From: Pseudomonas tohonis
GTDB taxonomy: Bacteria; Pseudomonadota; Gammaproteobacteria; Pseudomonadales; Pseudomonadaceae
Direction of reading: 5' to 3'
NCBI RefSeq assembly: GCF_012767755.2
Contig: NZ_AP023189.1
Location: 2,854,001 to 2,918,000, forward strand
DNA length: 64,000 nucleotides
Shown one piece after another: positions 55,223 to 63,928 of the stretch. Each line of letters starts with the position of its first letter. Position 1 is the stretch's first letter. Both the position numbers and the translations under genes were made by a program. The notes under the pieces were generated by a model. It ran no database searches. It was not told the origin of the DNA and was given only the letters and a program-made list of their open reading frames with translations.

Positions 55223-56227
55223 TCAATCCGCCGCCGGCAGGGCGACTTCCGAGAGCGGCACCGGCATCACCACTGGGGTGCCGTCGGGCAGCGCGGCACG
55301 GGTGCGCTCGACCATGCCCTGTTCATCCAGCAGGCGGATGGTCTGCGGCCGCTCGGGATCGTTGCCGAAGAAATCCTCCCAGTGGCCGAGCACCACGAGG
55401 CGCGGACGGCTGACCTTGAGCAGCGCGTCGGGGTAACGCTGCACCTGGTTCCACGAGCCGACGCAGAGAATCTCCACGTCGATGCCCTTGCCATCGGCGA
55501 GGATCGGCGGGAAGCCGTAGGGCGGCGTGCTGGCGGAATCCTGGTAGTGGATGCGGTACACAGGCCTGCCGGCGTCATCCAGCAGGTCCACCAGCCAGGC
55601 CAGGGTCTGGCCTTCCTTCCAGTTCCATACGGCCGTCGGCAGCTCCGTCAGGTCCTGGTCGTAGCGGCCGCGCAGGAAGGTCATCCCGGCGAAGTGCGGG
55701 GCGTGCATGCTCTGGATCGGCATGGCGCGGAAACGTCGTTCCCTGGAGTAGAGCCACGTCCCCGGCTGCGCCGCCTTGCCGGCTTCCTTGATGTTGGCCA
55801 TGGCCGGTTCCGCGTTGACGATGCGCGCCGCCGGCAGCGCCGCCCGCAGGATGTGCCCGGCGGTGGCCGAGCCGTAGGCGATGGCATTGGGCGCCTGCTT
55901 CTGCATCACCCGTGGCACGTCGAGCAGGTGGTCGTAGTGGGCGTGGCCGATCAGCAGCATGCTGACGTCATCGGCAGGCGGCATGCGCGCGTCGATGGCC
56001 CCTTCATCGGCCTTCACCCGCAGGGGCGGGAGGCCGAGGAAGGCGGGGTTGCTGAAGGAGGGTGCGAACAGCAGGCCCTCGCCACGCCAGTGCAGCAGGT
56101 AGCCGCCGACACCCAGGTATTGCAGCTTCGGCGGGGGCGCATCGCGCTCGAAGGTCAGCGGCAGGTTCACCGGGTCGCGGGCGCACCCGGCCAGGCTGAG
56201 CAGGAGCAATAAGGCGTATCGGCGCAC
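55223..56227 (-). CDS. Metallo-beta-lactamase-fold lipoprotein (RomA/UlaG-like)
   Basis: 334 aa. N-terminal lipoprotein signal with lipobox LAGC (MRRYALLLLLSLAGCARD). The MBL zinc motif HxHxDH is IGHAHYDHLLD, with further histidines in SMHAPHFAGM and LGHWEDFF. The family includes N-acyl-phosphatidylethanolamine-type phospholipases and lactonases; no substrate can be assigned. The start is most likely GTG at 56227 because GGAGG lies 7 nt upstream, inside a longer frame that begins at ATG 56248. Confidence 0.8.
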   Translation of the reverse strand: MRRYALLLLLSLAGCARDPVNLPLTFERDAPPPKLQYLGVGGYLLHWRGEGLLFAPSFSNPAFLGLPPLRVKADEGAIDARMPPADDVSMLLIGHAHYDHLLDVPRVMQKQAPNAIAYGSATAGHILRAALPAARIVNAEPAMANIKEAGKAAQPGTWLYSRERRFRAMPIQSMHAPHFAGMTFLRGRYDQDLTELPTAVWNWKEGQTLAWLVDLLDDAGRPVYRIHYQDSASTPPYGFPPILADGKGIDVEILCVGSWNQVQRYPDALLKVSRPRLVVLGHWEDFFGNDPERPQTIRLLDEQGMVERTRAALPDGTPVVMPVPLSEVALPAAD

Positions 56228-56401
56228 GTGGGTCCCTCCGGTTGGCATGGTCCGAGCGCACGAGTATGGCGTGCCGCCGCTGCGCTTTCACCCGTCGTTC
56301 GGGCGGTTGCCCGGGCGCGCGATTGGCGATTGGCGAATGCCCGGAAAACCGCGACACTGCACGCTGTTTTTGCGCCTCGCTTCATCCAGGGAGAGATCGA
56401 A

Positions 56402-57208
56402 ATGCCCAGATTGCCGCTTCTTTTCGCCTTGCTGGCCTGCGCGGGTATCGCCCAGGCGGAAATCAAGACCCAGGAAATCCCCTACAAGGCCGCCGACGGC
56501 ACCGCGCTGGTGGGCTACTACGCCTACGACGATGCCATCGAAGGCAAGCGCCCCGGCATCGTCGTGGTGCACGAATGGTGGGGGCTGAACGACTACGCCA
56601 AGCGCCGTGCGCGCGATCTCGCCGAACTGGGCTACAGCGCCCTGGCCATCGACATGTACGGCGAAGGCAAGAACACCGAGCACCCGGCCGATGCGCTGGC
56701 CTTCATGCAGGCCGCGCTCAAGGATGGCCCCGCCGCCAAGGCTCGCTTCCTCGCCGGGCTCGACCTGCTCAAGCAGCAGCCGCAGACCGACGCCACCAAG
56801 CTCGCCGCCATCGGCTACTGCTTCGGCGGCAAGGTGGTGCTGGACGCCGCCCGCCAGGGCGTGCCGCTCGCCGGCGTGGTGAGCTTCCACGGCGCCCTGG
56901 CCACGGCCACCCCGGCCACCAAGGGCAGCGTCAAGGCCAAGGTGCTGGTGGAGCATGGCGGCCAGGACAGCATGGTCACCAAGGCCGATGTCGCCGCCTT
57001 CAAGGAGGAGATGGACAAGGCCGAGGTCGACTACCGCTTCGTGCTCCAGGCCAAGGCCAAGCACGGCTTCACCAACCCGGATGCGGATCGCCTCAGCCAC
57101 GCCGGCCACGGCAGCGAGAAGGGCCCGGACATCGGCTACAGCCAAGTGGCCGACGAAAATTCCTGGGCCGACATGCAGGGCTTCTTCAAGGACCTCTTCC
57201 CCCGCTGA
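56402..57208 (+). CDS. Exported dienelactone hydrolase-family protein
   Basis: 268 aa alpha/beta hydrolase with a signal peptide (about 1-19, ending GIAQA), so it acts in the periplasm, unlike classic cytosolic ClcD. Triad: Cys140 in GYCFGGK, Asp189 in HGGQDS, His221 in KHGFTNP. Cysteine as nucleophile is typical of dienelactone hydrolases. No aromatic-degradation genes are nearby and the natural substrate is unknown. GGGAGA lies about 9 nt before the ATG. Divergent from the MBL-fold lipoprotein. Confidence 0.85.
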   Translation: MPRLPLLFALLACAGIAQAEIKTQEIPYKAADGTALVGYYAYDDAIEGKRPGIVVVHEWWGLNDYAKRRARDLAELGYSALAIDMYGEGKNTEHPADALAFMQAALKDGPAAKARFLAGLDLLKQQPQTDATKLAAIGYCFGGKVVLDAARQGVPLAGVVSFHGALATATPATKGSVKAKVLVEHGGQDSMVTKADVAAFKEEMDKAEVDYRFVLQAKAKHGFTNPDADRLSHAGHGSEKGPDIGYSQVADENSWADMQGFFKDLFPR

Positions 57209-57227
57209 CCCCGTGTCCGCGCCGCTC

Positions 57228-57392
57228 TCAGCGTGACGGGCGGCGCAGGCGCGGCGTATGCCCCTGGCTGTCGTTGCGCTGCCCGGTGCGGGCCTGGTCG
57301 CGACGCGCTTCCTCCACCAGCACCTCGTGATCGGCGATCTCCGCCGGCGTCTGTTGCGGGTCGTTCAGGTTGTTGCGCTTGCGCTGTGTCAT
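57228..57392 (-). CDS. Small basic hypothetical protein (54 aa)
   Basis: 54 aa, unrecognised, rich in Arg, Gln, Asn and Asp (MTQRKRNNLNDPQQ ... RLRRPSR), probably disordered, with no hydrophobic segment. The frame continues to 57467, but the ATG at 57392 has a strong GAGGAG about 6 nt upstream, which supports real translation. Convergent with the dienelactone hydrolase gene. Function unknown. Confidence 0.6.
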   Translation of the reverse strand: MTQRKRNNLNDPQQTPAEIADHEVLVEEARRDQARTGQRNDSQGHTPRLRRPSR

Positions 57393-57573
57393 CGACGTCT
57401 CCTCGCCCTGCCTTGCACGCCCCCGCGAGTCGGTCGCGGCGGCGATGTTCATGGCGGTGGAGTACAAGAGGCGGGCCCGGGTTCAACCTATGCTTGGGCA
57501 CAGGGTCGATGCGACGCACCTTCGGCCCGGGTGCCTGTCAAACACAGAGCCCACACGTCGATATCGCTAAATG

Positions 57574-57588
57574 TTGTTCTAATAACAA
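57574..57588. promoter_or_regulatory. HexR operator upstream of edd
   Basis: TTGT-N7-ACAA, the consensus described for HexR, the RpiR-family repressor of zwf, edd and gap that is released by KDPG. It lies 84 bp before the edd ATG in a short AT-rich patch. Confidence 0.78.
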
Positions 57589-57628
57589 AATGGCGCTTAT
57601 GAAATGGCGTGATTCCATGATTCTGAGT

Positions 57629-57654
57629 TATCTTGATGCGATTAAAACAAGATA
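57629..57654 (+). promoter_or_regulatory. TATCTTG inverted repeat before edd
   Basis: TATCTTG (57629-57635) and CAAGATA (57648-57654) are perfect 7-bp inverted arms around 12 nt, ending 18 bp before the edd start codon. Could be a second operator or an mRNA hairpin next to the ribosome site (CTGGAG). No regulator assigned. Confidence 0.5.
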
Positions 57655-57672
57655 TCGCCTGGAGCCGCTGAT

Positions 57673-59499
57673 ATGCATCCCCGCATTATCGAAGTAACCG
57701 AACGCCTCATCGCCCGCAGCCGACCCACGCGCGAGCGCTACCTGGCGATGATCCGCGAGGCCGCCGGCAAGGGCCCGCAGCGCGGCAAGCTGCAATGCGC
57801 CAACTTCGCCCACGGCGTCGCCGGCTGTGGCGGCGAGGACAAGCAGCGCCTGCGCCTGATGGACGCCGCCAACGTCGCCATCGTGACCGCCTACAACGAC
57901 ATGCTCTCCGCCCACCAGCCCTACGAGCACTACCCCGAGCGCATCCGCCAGGCGCTGCGTGGAGTCGGCTCCGTCGGCCAGGTCGCCGGCGGCGTCCCCG
58001 CCATGTGCGACGGCGTCACCCAGGGCGAGCCCGGCATGGAGCTGGGCATCGCCAGCCGCGAGGTGATCGCCATGTCCACCGCCGTGGCGCTGTCCCACAA
58101 CATGTTCGACGCGGCGGTGTTCCTCGGTGTCTGCGACAAGATCGTCCCCGGCCTGATGATGGGGGCGCTGCGCTTCGGCCACCTGCCCACCCTGTTCATC
58201 CCCGCCGGGCCCATGCCCTCGGGCCTGTCGAACAAGGAGAAGGCCGACGTCCGCCAGCGCTACGCCGAAGGCAAGGCCACCCGCGACGAGCTGCTGGAAT
58301 CCGAGATGGCCGCCTATCACGCCCCCGGCACCTGCACCTTCTACGGCACCGCCAACACCAACCAGATGCTGATGGAGATGATGGGCCTGCACCTGCCGGG
58401 CGCCTCCTTCGTCAACCCCGGCACTCCGCTGCGCGATGCCCTCACCGAGGAGGCTGCGCGCCAGGTCACCCGGCTCACCCGGCAGGCGGGTAACTTCACG
58501 CCCATCGGCGAGCTGATCGACGAGCGTGTGCTGGTCAACTCCATCGTCGCCCTGCACGCCACCGGCGGCTCCACCAACCACACCCTGCACATGCCGGCCA
58601 TCGCCCAGGCCGCCGGCATCCAGCTCACCTGGCAGGACATGGCCGATCTCTCCGAGGTGGTGCCGACCCTGGCCCACGTCTATCCGAACGGCAAGGCCGA
58701 CATCAATCATTTCCACGCCGCCGGTGGCGTCGCCTTCCTGGTGCGCGAGCTGCTCGACGCCGGGCTGATGCACGAAGACGTCAACACCGTCGCCGGCCGC
58801 GGCCTGCGCCGCTACACCCGGGAACCCTTCCTCGAGGACGGCCGCATCGCCTGGCGCGACGGCCCGGCGAAGAGCCTGGACGAGAACATCCTGCGTCCCG
58901 TCTCCAACCCCTTCTCGCCGGAAGGCGGGCTGCGGGTGATGGAGGGCAACCTCGGACGCGGCGTGATGAAGGTCTCCGCCGTGGCGGCCGAACACCAGGT
59001 GGTGGAAGCCCCGGCGCGGGTCTTCCATGACCAGCAGGCCCTCGCCGACGCCTTCGCCGCCGGCGAGCTGGAGCGCGACATGGTGGCGGTGATGCGCTTC
59101 CAGGGGCCGCGCTGCAACGGCATGCCCGAGCTGCACAAGATGACCCCCTTCCTCGGCGTGCTGCAGGATCGCGGCTTCAAGGTGGCGCTGGTCACCGACG
59201 GGCGCATGTCCGGTGCCTCGGGCAAGATCCCGGCGGCCATCCACGTCTGCCCCGAGGCCTACGACGGAGGTCCACTGGCGCGCGTGCGCGACGGTGACAT
59301 CATCCGCGTCGATGGCCGGGCCGGAACCCTGCGGGTGCTGGTGGATGCCGATGCGTTCGCCGCCCGCGAACCGGCGCCGATCCAGCACAACGCCGAGGTC
59401 GGTTGTGGCCGCGAGATGTTCGCCTTCATGCGGGCCGCCTTCAGCACGGCGGAGCAGGGGGCGAGCGCCTTTACATCCAGCCTGGAGAACCTGAAGTGA
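57673..59499 (+). CDS. edd: 6-Phosphogluconate dehydratase
   Basis: Entner-Doudoroff enzyme making KDPG from 6-phosphogluconate; 608 aa of the IlvD/Edd family. Signature segments: [18 protein letters not shown] (cluster cysteine), [17 protein letters not shown], and [19 protein letters not shown]. Its product is the inducer of HexR and the ligand of RccR, both of which have candidate sites in this window. The stop codon overlaps the glk GTG start. Confidence 0.97.
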   Translation: MHPRIIEVTERLIARSRPTRERYLAMIREAAGKGPQRGKLQCANFAHGVAGCGGEDKQRLRLMDAANVAIVTAYNDMLSAHQPYEHYPERIRQALRGVGSVGQVAGGVPAMCDGVTQGEPGMELGIASREVIAMSTAVALSHNMFDAAVFLGVCDKIVPGLMMGALRFGHLPTLFIPAGPMPSGLSNKEKADVRQRYAEGKATRDELLESEMAAYHAPGTCTFYGTANTNQMLMEMMGLHLPGASFVNPGTPLRDALTEEAARQVTRLTRQAGNFTPIGELIDERVLVNSIVALHATGGSTNHTLHMPAIAQAAGIQLTWQDMADLSEVVPTLAHVYPNGKADINHFHAAGGVAFLVRELLDAGLMHEDVNTVAGRGLRRYTREPFLEDGRIAWRDGPAKSLDENILRPVSNPFSPEGGLRVMEGNLGRGVMKVSAVAAEHQVVEAPARVFHDQQALADAFAAGELERDMVAVMRFQGPRCNGMPELHKMTPFLGVLQDRGFKVALVTDGRMSGASGKIPAAIHVCPEAYDGGPLARVRDGDIIRVDGRAGTLRVLVDADAFAAREPAPIQHNAEVGCGREMFAFMRAAFSTAEQGASAFTSSLENLK

Positions 59500-60461
59500 A
59501 GTTGGCGCTGGTCGGCGATATCGGAGGCACCAACGCGCGTTTCGCCCTGTGGCGCGATGAGCGGCTGGAAGCGGTCAAGGTCCTGGCGACGGCGGATTTC
59601 GCCACACCGGAGCTGGCCATCCAGCATTACCTGGCGGGCCTCGGCCTCGGCCTGGCGCCGGGTGCCGTCGCTGCCGTCTGCCTGGCCTGCGCCGGGCCGG
59701 TGGGCGGCGAGGATTTCCGCTTCACCAACAACCACTGGCGCCTCAACCGCCGCACTTTCTGCGAAGCCCTGAGCGTCGAGCGACTGCTGCTGATCAACGA
59801 CTTCTCCGCCATGGCCCTGGGCATGACCCGCCTGCAGCCCGGCGAGCGCATGACCATCTGCGAAGGCGAGGCCGAAACCGATCGCCCGGCGGTGGTCATC
59901 GGCGCCGGCACCGGCCTCGGCGTCGGCACCCTGCTGCCCTTGGGCGAGGGGCGCTGGGCCGCGTTGCCGGGCGAGGGCGGGCATGTCGACCTGCCCATCG
60001 GCAGCGTCCGCGAGGCCGAGCTGTGGCGCTACCTGCACGAGCGCCAGGGCCACGTCAGCGCCGAGAACATCCTCAGCGGCGGCGGCCTGTTGCAGCTCTA
60101 CCGTGCCAGCTGCGCCCTCGACGGCATCGAGCCGCACCTGGACAGCCCGGCCGCCATCACCTCGGCGGCGCTCGCCGGCGACAGCGAGGCTAAGGCGGTG
60201 CTGGAGCAGTTCTGCGTCTGGCTCGGCCGCGTCGCCGGCAACAACGTGCTGACCCTCGGGGCCCGTGGCGGGGTCTATGTGGTCGGTGGCGTGGTGCCGC
60301 GCTTCGCCGAGTTCTTCAAGGCCAGCGGCTTCGCCCGCGCCTTTGCCAGCAAGGGCTGCATGAGCGAATACTTCGGTGGCGTGCCGGTCTGGCTGGTCAC
60401 CGCCGAGTACCCGGGCCTTGAAGGCGCGGGCGTGGCGCTCCAGCAGGCCTTGCAGGCCTGA
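59496..60461 (+). CDS. glk: Glucokinase
   Basis: Phosphorylates cytosolic glucose; 321 aa of the bacterial Glk family (not ROK). ATP-binding [14 protein letters not shown] at the N-terminus, the [11 protein letters not shown] phosphate loop, and [11 protein letters not shown] near the glucose site. Starts at GTG 59496, overlapping the edd stop (GTGA), so translation is coupled. Frames starting earlier lie inside edd. Confidence 0.95.
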   Translation: MKLALVGDIGGTNARFALWRDERLEAVKVLATADFATPELAIQHYLAGLGLGLAPGAVAAVCLACAGPVGGEDFRFTNNHWRLNRRTFCEALSVERLLLINDFSAMALGMTRLQPGERMTICEGEAETDRPAVVIGAGTGLGVGTLLPLGEGRWAALPGEGGHVDLPIGSVREAELWRYLHERQGHVSAENILSGGGLLQLYRASCALDGIEPHLDSPAAITSAALAGDSEAKAVLEQFCVWLGRVAGNNVLTLGARGGVYVVGGVVPRFAEFFKASGFARAFASKGCMSEYFGGVPVWLVTAEYPGLEGAGVALQQALQA

Positions 60462-60650
60462 GGCGTGTACCCGGTACTGAGCACGCTGCACGTTTCCGGT
60501 AAGAAACCTGATGTAGGGTGGACCACGCTTCACCGGTCCACCGATGGTTATGCATCGCTGCCGGCAGGTGGATGAAAAGAGCGTCATCCACCCAGCGCCA
60601 ACGCCCTGCATCCGAACGGACATGACCCATAATAACAAGGGAAGGCCCAC
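60462..60650 (+). repeat. glk-gltR spacer with double-hairpin repeat (60517-60592)
   Basis: Two perfect hairpins stand side by side: GGTGGACC/GGTCCACC (60517-60542, 10-nt loop) and GGTGGATGA/TCATCCACC (60567-60592, 8-nt loop). The arms share GGTGGA, and the unit begins TGTAGGGTGGA. This looks like an intergenic repeat of the REP/BIME or small MITE kind known to be scattered in Pseudomonas genomes. No T-run. Confidence 0.6.
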
Positions 60651-61382
60651 GTGAGCCAAGCCGGTAAAACCATCCTCCTGGTCGATGACGACGAGGAAAT
60701 CCGCGACCTGCTGCAAACCTACCTGAGCCGCGCCGGCTTCCAGGTGCGCACCGTGGGCGACGGCGCCGCCTTCCGCCAGGCGATGGGCGAAGTGGCCGCC
60801 GACCTGGTGATCCTCGACGTGATGCTGCCCGACGAAGACGGCTTCAGCCTGTGCCGCTGGGTGCGCGAGCACCAGCGCCTGGCCCATGTGCCGATCATCA
60901 TGCTCACCGCCAGCTCCGACGAGGCCGACAGGGTGATCGGCCTGGAGCTGGGTGCCGACGACTACCTCGGCAAGCCCTTCAGCCCTCGCGAGCTGCAGGC
61001 GCGCATCAAGGCGCTGCTGCGCCGTGTCGGCTTCGCCCAGGAGCGCGGTGCCGGCGAGGCCCAGGTGCTGGCCTTCGACGAGTGGCGCCTGGACATGGTC
61101 AGCCACCGCCTGTTCCACATCGATGGCGAGGAGGTGATCCTCTCCGGCGCCGACTTCGCCCTGCTCAAGCTGTTCCTCGACCACCCGCAGCAGATCCTCG
61201 ATCGCGACACCATCGCCAACGCCACCCGTGGTCGCGAGGTGATGCCCCTGGAGCGCATCGTCGACATGGCCGTGAGTCGCCTGCGCCAGCGCCTGCGCGA
61301 CACCGGCAAGGCGCCGCGGCTGATCCGCACCGTGCGCGGCTCGGGCTACCTTCTGGCAGCCCAGGTCTCGCCCCATGCCTAA
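60651..61382 (+). CDS. gltR: Response regulator GltR (OmpR family)
   Basis: 243 aa. Receiver domain (1-125) with phospho-acceptor Asp56 (LVILDVMLPDEDG), then an OmpR winged helix ending IRTVRGSGYLL. In P. aeruginosa, GltR with GtrS controls glucose uptake genes such as oprB. Starts at GTG 60651 with GGAAGG upstream. Overlaps gtrS by 8 bp. Confidence 0.92.
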   Translation: MSQAGKTILLVDDDEEIRDLLQTYLSRAGFQVRTVGDGAAFRQAMGEVAADLVILDVMLPDEDGFSLCRWVREHQRLAHVPIIMLTASSDEADRVIGLELGADDYLGKPFSPRELQARIKALLRRVGFAQERGAGEAQVLAFDEWRLDMVSHRLFHIDGEEVILSGADFALLKLFLDHPQQILDRDTIANATRGREVMPLERIVDMAVSRLRQRLRDTGKAPRLIRTVRGSGYLLAAQVSPHA

Positions 61383-62817
61383 GCGCCGCTGGAACCCGAT
61401 GCCGCGTTCGCTGCTCGGGCGCATGCTGTTCCTCACCCTGCTGGTGGTGCTCCTGGCCCAGGCGCTGTCCAGCGTCATCTGGGTCTCGCAACTGCGTGCC
61501 AGCCAGATGGAGGGCCTGCTCACCAGCGCGCGCAGCCTGGCCCACTCCATGGCCGCCAGCGTCGCCTACTTCCGCTCGCTGCCCCTGGGCTACCGGCCAC
61601 TGGTGCTGGACCAGCTGCGCAGCATGGGCGGCACGCGCTTCTTCGTCTCGCTCAACGACAAGCCGCTGAACATGCAGGTGCTTCCCGCCACCCCGCGCAA
61701 GGAGGCCGTGCTGGAGGTGGTGGACGACGTCCTGCGCGAGCGCCTGGGCAGGCAGGTGGACCTCTCCGTGCAGTTCGTCAGCCCGGACGACCTGCGCATC
61801 TTCAATGGCGAGCTCAAGCTCGACGAACTGCCGCGCTCCTGGGCCCACTACGCGCTGAGCCTGGAGCCGCTGAACCCGCCGGTGCTGGTCACGCAGATCC
61901 AGATCGCCCCCAATGAGTGGCTGTACCTCGCCTCGCTGATGCCGGAGCCCTACGTCGGCCTCGAAGACCAGGGCCTGCCGGCGCAGCAGCTGTGGTTCAT
62001 CATCCTCACCAGCACCTTCCTGCTGCTGTTCATCGGCCTGCTGGTGCATTGGCAGAGCCGGCCGCTCAAGCGCCTGGCCGCCGCCGCACGGGACATGTCC
62101 CTGGGTGCCGACGTGGAGCCGCTCGCCGAGGCGGGGGGCAGCGAGGTGGTGGAGGTGAGCCGTGCCTTCAACAGCATGCGCGAGCGCATCAGCCGCTACC
62201 TCAACGAGCGCAGCCAGCTGTTCAGCGCCATCTCCCACGACCTGCGCACCCCCATCACCCGCCTGCGCCTGCGCGTCGAGCTGCTGGAGGACGAAGCCCT
62301 GCAAGCCAAGTTCGGCCGCGACCTCGACGACCTGGAGCTGCTGGTCAAGGGCGCGCTGCAATGCGTGAAGGACACCGACATCCACGAGAACATCGAGCCG
62401 GTGGACCTCAACCACCTGTTGCACTGCCTGGTGGACCCCTACCTGGGCAACGGCCGCGTCACCCTCGAGGGCACCGCGCGCCGGCCCTTCCCGGGCAAGC
62501 CCCTGGCCCTGCGGCGCTGCATCGGCAACCTGGTGGACAACGCCCTGAAGTACGGCCAGCGCGCCCACCTGCACATCGAGGACGGCCGCGACGCCTTCGT
62601 GCTGCACGTGGACGACGAAGGCCCCGGCGTGCCCGAGCAGCGCCTGGAGCAGGTCTTCGAGCCGCACTTCCGTCTCTCCGGGCAGCAGCAGGGCTACGGC
62701 CTGGGCCTGGGCATCGCGCGCAACATCGCCCACAGCCACGGCGGCGAAGTGAGCCTGCGCAACCTGCGCGAAGGTGGCCTGCGGGTGACCCTGGAGCTCC
62801 CCCGCGTCGCCGATTGA
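61375..62817 (+). CDS. gtrS: Sensor histidine kinase GtrS
   Basis: 480 aa. One N-terminal membrane helix (LFLTLLVVLLAQALSSVIWV), a periplasmic sensor region of about 150 aa, a second helix (LWFIILTSTFLLLFIGLLVHW), HAMP, the phospho-acceptor His288 in ISHDLRTP, then HATPase boxes NLVDNALKYG, DEGPGVPE and GLGLGIARNIAHSHGGE. P. aeruginosa GtrS senses 2-ketogluconate and 6-phosphogluconate. The usual downstream sugar-transport genes are absent here; a convergent PhyH gene follows after 20 bp. Confidence 0.92.
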   Translation: MPKRRWNPMPRSLLGRMLFLTLLVVLLAQALSSVIWVSQLRASQMEGLLTSARSLAHSMAASVAYFRSLPLGYRPLVLDQLRSMGGTRFFVSLNDKPLNMQVLPATPRKEAVLEVVDDVLRERLGRQVDLSVQFVSPDDLRIFNGELKLDELPRSWAHYALSLEPLNPPVLVTQIQIAPNEWLYLASLMPEPYVGLEDQGLPAQQLWFIILTSTFLLLFIGLLVHWQSRPLKRLAAAARDMSLGADVEPLAEAGGSEVVEVSRAFNSMRERISRYLNERSQLFSAISHDLRTPITRLRLRVELLEDEALQAKFGRDLDDLELLVKGALQCVKDTDIHENIEPVDLNHLLHCLVDPYLGNGRVTLEGTARRPFPGKPLALRRCIGNLVDNALKYGQRAHLHIEDGRDAFVLHVDDEGPGVPEQRLEQVFEPHFRLSGQQQGYGLGLGIARNIAHSHGGEVSLRNLREGGLRVTLELPRVAD

Positions 62818-62837
62818 GCGCAGCCCAACAGCGTCCA

Positions 62838-63791
62838 TCAGGGCCAGGGCTCCAGCCCCAGCAGCCGGCGCCCGTGCGGGCTGAGCTCCGCGCGGGCGAA
62901 GTGGCGGCGCTCGTATTCCCTCGGATCGCCAGGGAAAGGGTCGCCCAGCGGGTGGGTCTGCGCAGCCCAGGTGTGGATGCGCGCCTGGCGCAGCGGTTCG
63001 TTGTCGAAGTCCGCCGGGAACATCGAGATGTACTGCGCCAGGCGCACGCGGTCCTTCGAGCGGTTGGGGCGCACGCCGTGGGCCAGCAGGCTGTTGAAGA
63101 TCAGCAAGTCGCCTTTCTCCAGGCTGATGTTCTCGATGCGGTGCTCGCCGATATCCGGCTTGAACGGGTTGGCGCCCTGGGGCTGGCGTGCCCACCACTG
63201 CTCGATCTCCGCGAAGATCCCCGGCACGCACTGGAAGCCGCCGACCTCCTCATCCTGCGGGGCCAGCGACAACACGCCCTGGGCGGCGATGGGCAAGGGC
63301 CGCCGGGACACATCGACGTCGAAGTGGATGAAGCCGTCCTTCCTGCCCGCCGCGCGCGCCGCCTTGTTCGGCGGGTTGAGGTTGGCGCGGTCGATGGCCA
63401 CCCACAGGTCCTCGCGGTCCCAGATGTCGACGAAGGCGTCGTAGACGCGCCGGTTCTGCCGGGTGTCCCACAGGCTCTGGTGGTTGTAGACCTCGACCAT
63501 GCCGGTGTTGTTGAGCTCGGTCATGCGGTGCTCGCGCAACTGCGGGCGGTACCAGGTGGTCGGGTCGTGCGGGTCCATCTCCTGGAAGCGCCAGAGCATC
63601 TCCACCACCGCATCGGCCTCGGCGGCACTGACCGCATTGCGCACGATCACATAGCCCTTGCGGGTCCAGTGCTGCCAGTCGGCCTCGCTCAGCACCCGCA
63701 GCGGGCGGCGCTTGTCGATGGCCTGCAGCGGCGTGGTGGAACGCCCCGCGCCAGGGTGGTTGCCGTGCCCGTCCGTGTAGAGGTTCGCCAT
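62838..63791 (-). CDS. Phytanoyl-CoA dioxygenase (PhyH)-family oxygenase
   Basis: 317 aa Fe(II)/2-oxoglutarate oxygenase. Iron ligands are visible: H156-F-D158 (FIHFDVDV) and H238 (SLLAHGVRP), with a candidate 2-oxoglutarate-binding arginine at 248 or 250. The N-terminal KGYVIVRNAVSAAEADAVVEM is typical. The substrate is unknown; bacterial members hydroxylate diverse small molecules. Divergent from a probable AraC regulator that could control it. Confidence 0.85.
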   Translation of the reverse strand: MANLYTDGHGNHPGAGRSTTPLQAIDKRRPLRVLSEADWQHWTRKGYVIVRNAVSAAEADAVVEMLWRFQEMDPHDPTTWYRPQLREHRMTELNNTGMVEVYNHQSLWDTRQNRRVYDAFVDIWDREDLWVAIDRANLNPPNKAARAAGRKDGFIHFDVDVSRRPLPIAAQGVLSLAPQDEEVGGFQCVPGIFAEIEQWWARQPQGANPFKPDIGEHRIENISLEKGDLLIFNSLLAHGVRPNRSKDRVRLAQYISMFPADFDNEPLRQARIHTWAAQTHPLGDPFPGDPREYERRHFARAELSPHGRRLLGLEPWP

Positions 63792-63928
63792 GTCGGTCTC
63801 CTGCGTCGTGGTGATGGGAACGGCTCGCAGGCTATCCAGCGGGGCAGGGCGAGGCTGCCGCGGTTAAAGGCCAAAACCGATACTTTTATGGCGTGATGCC
63901 CGGCCCGGGTTCGGCTATCGTGCCGTTC

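Noticed and set aside
54806..56212. 468-codon plus-strand frame over the PCuAC-like and MBL genes
   Set aside because: Low-complexity shadow; the minus-strand genes have signal peptides and metal motifs.
57393..57573. Extra gene between the 54-aa protein and the edd promoter
   Set aside because: Frames here lack ribosome sites and protein character.
60517..60592. Insertion-sequence remnant or CRISPR repeats
   Set aside because: Only two hairpins, no transposase fragment, no regular spacer-repeat pattern.
59259..61550. 763-codon frame antisense to edd-glk-gltR
   Set aside because: Spans several real genes on the other strand; no recognisable domain or start signal.
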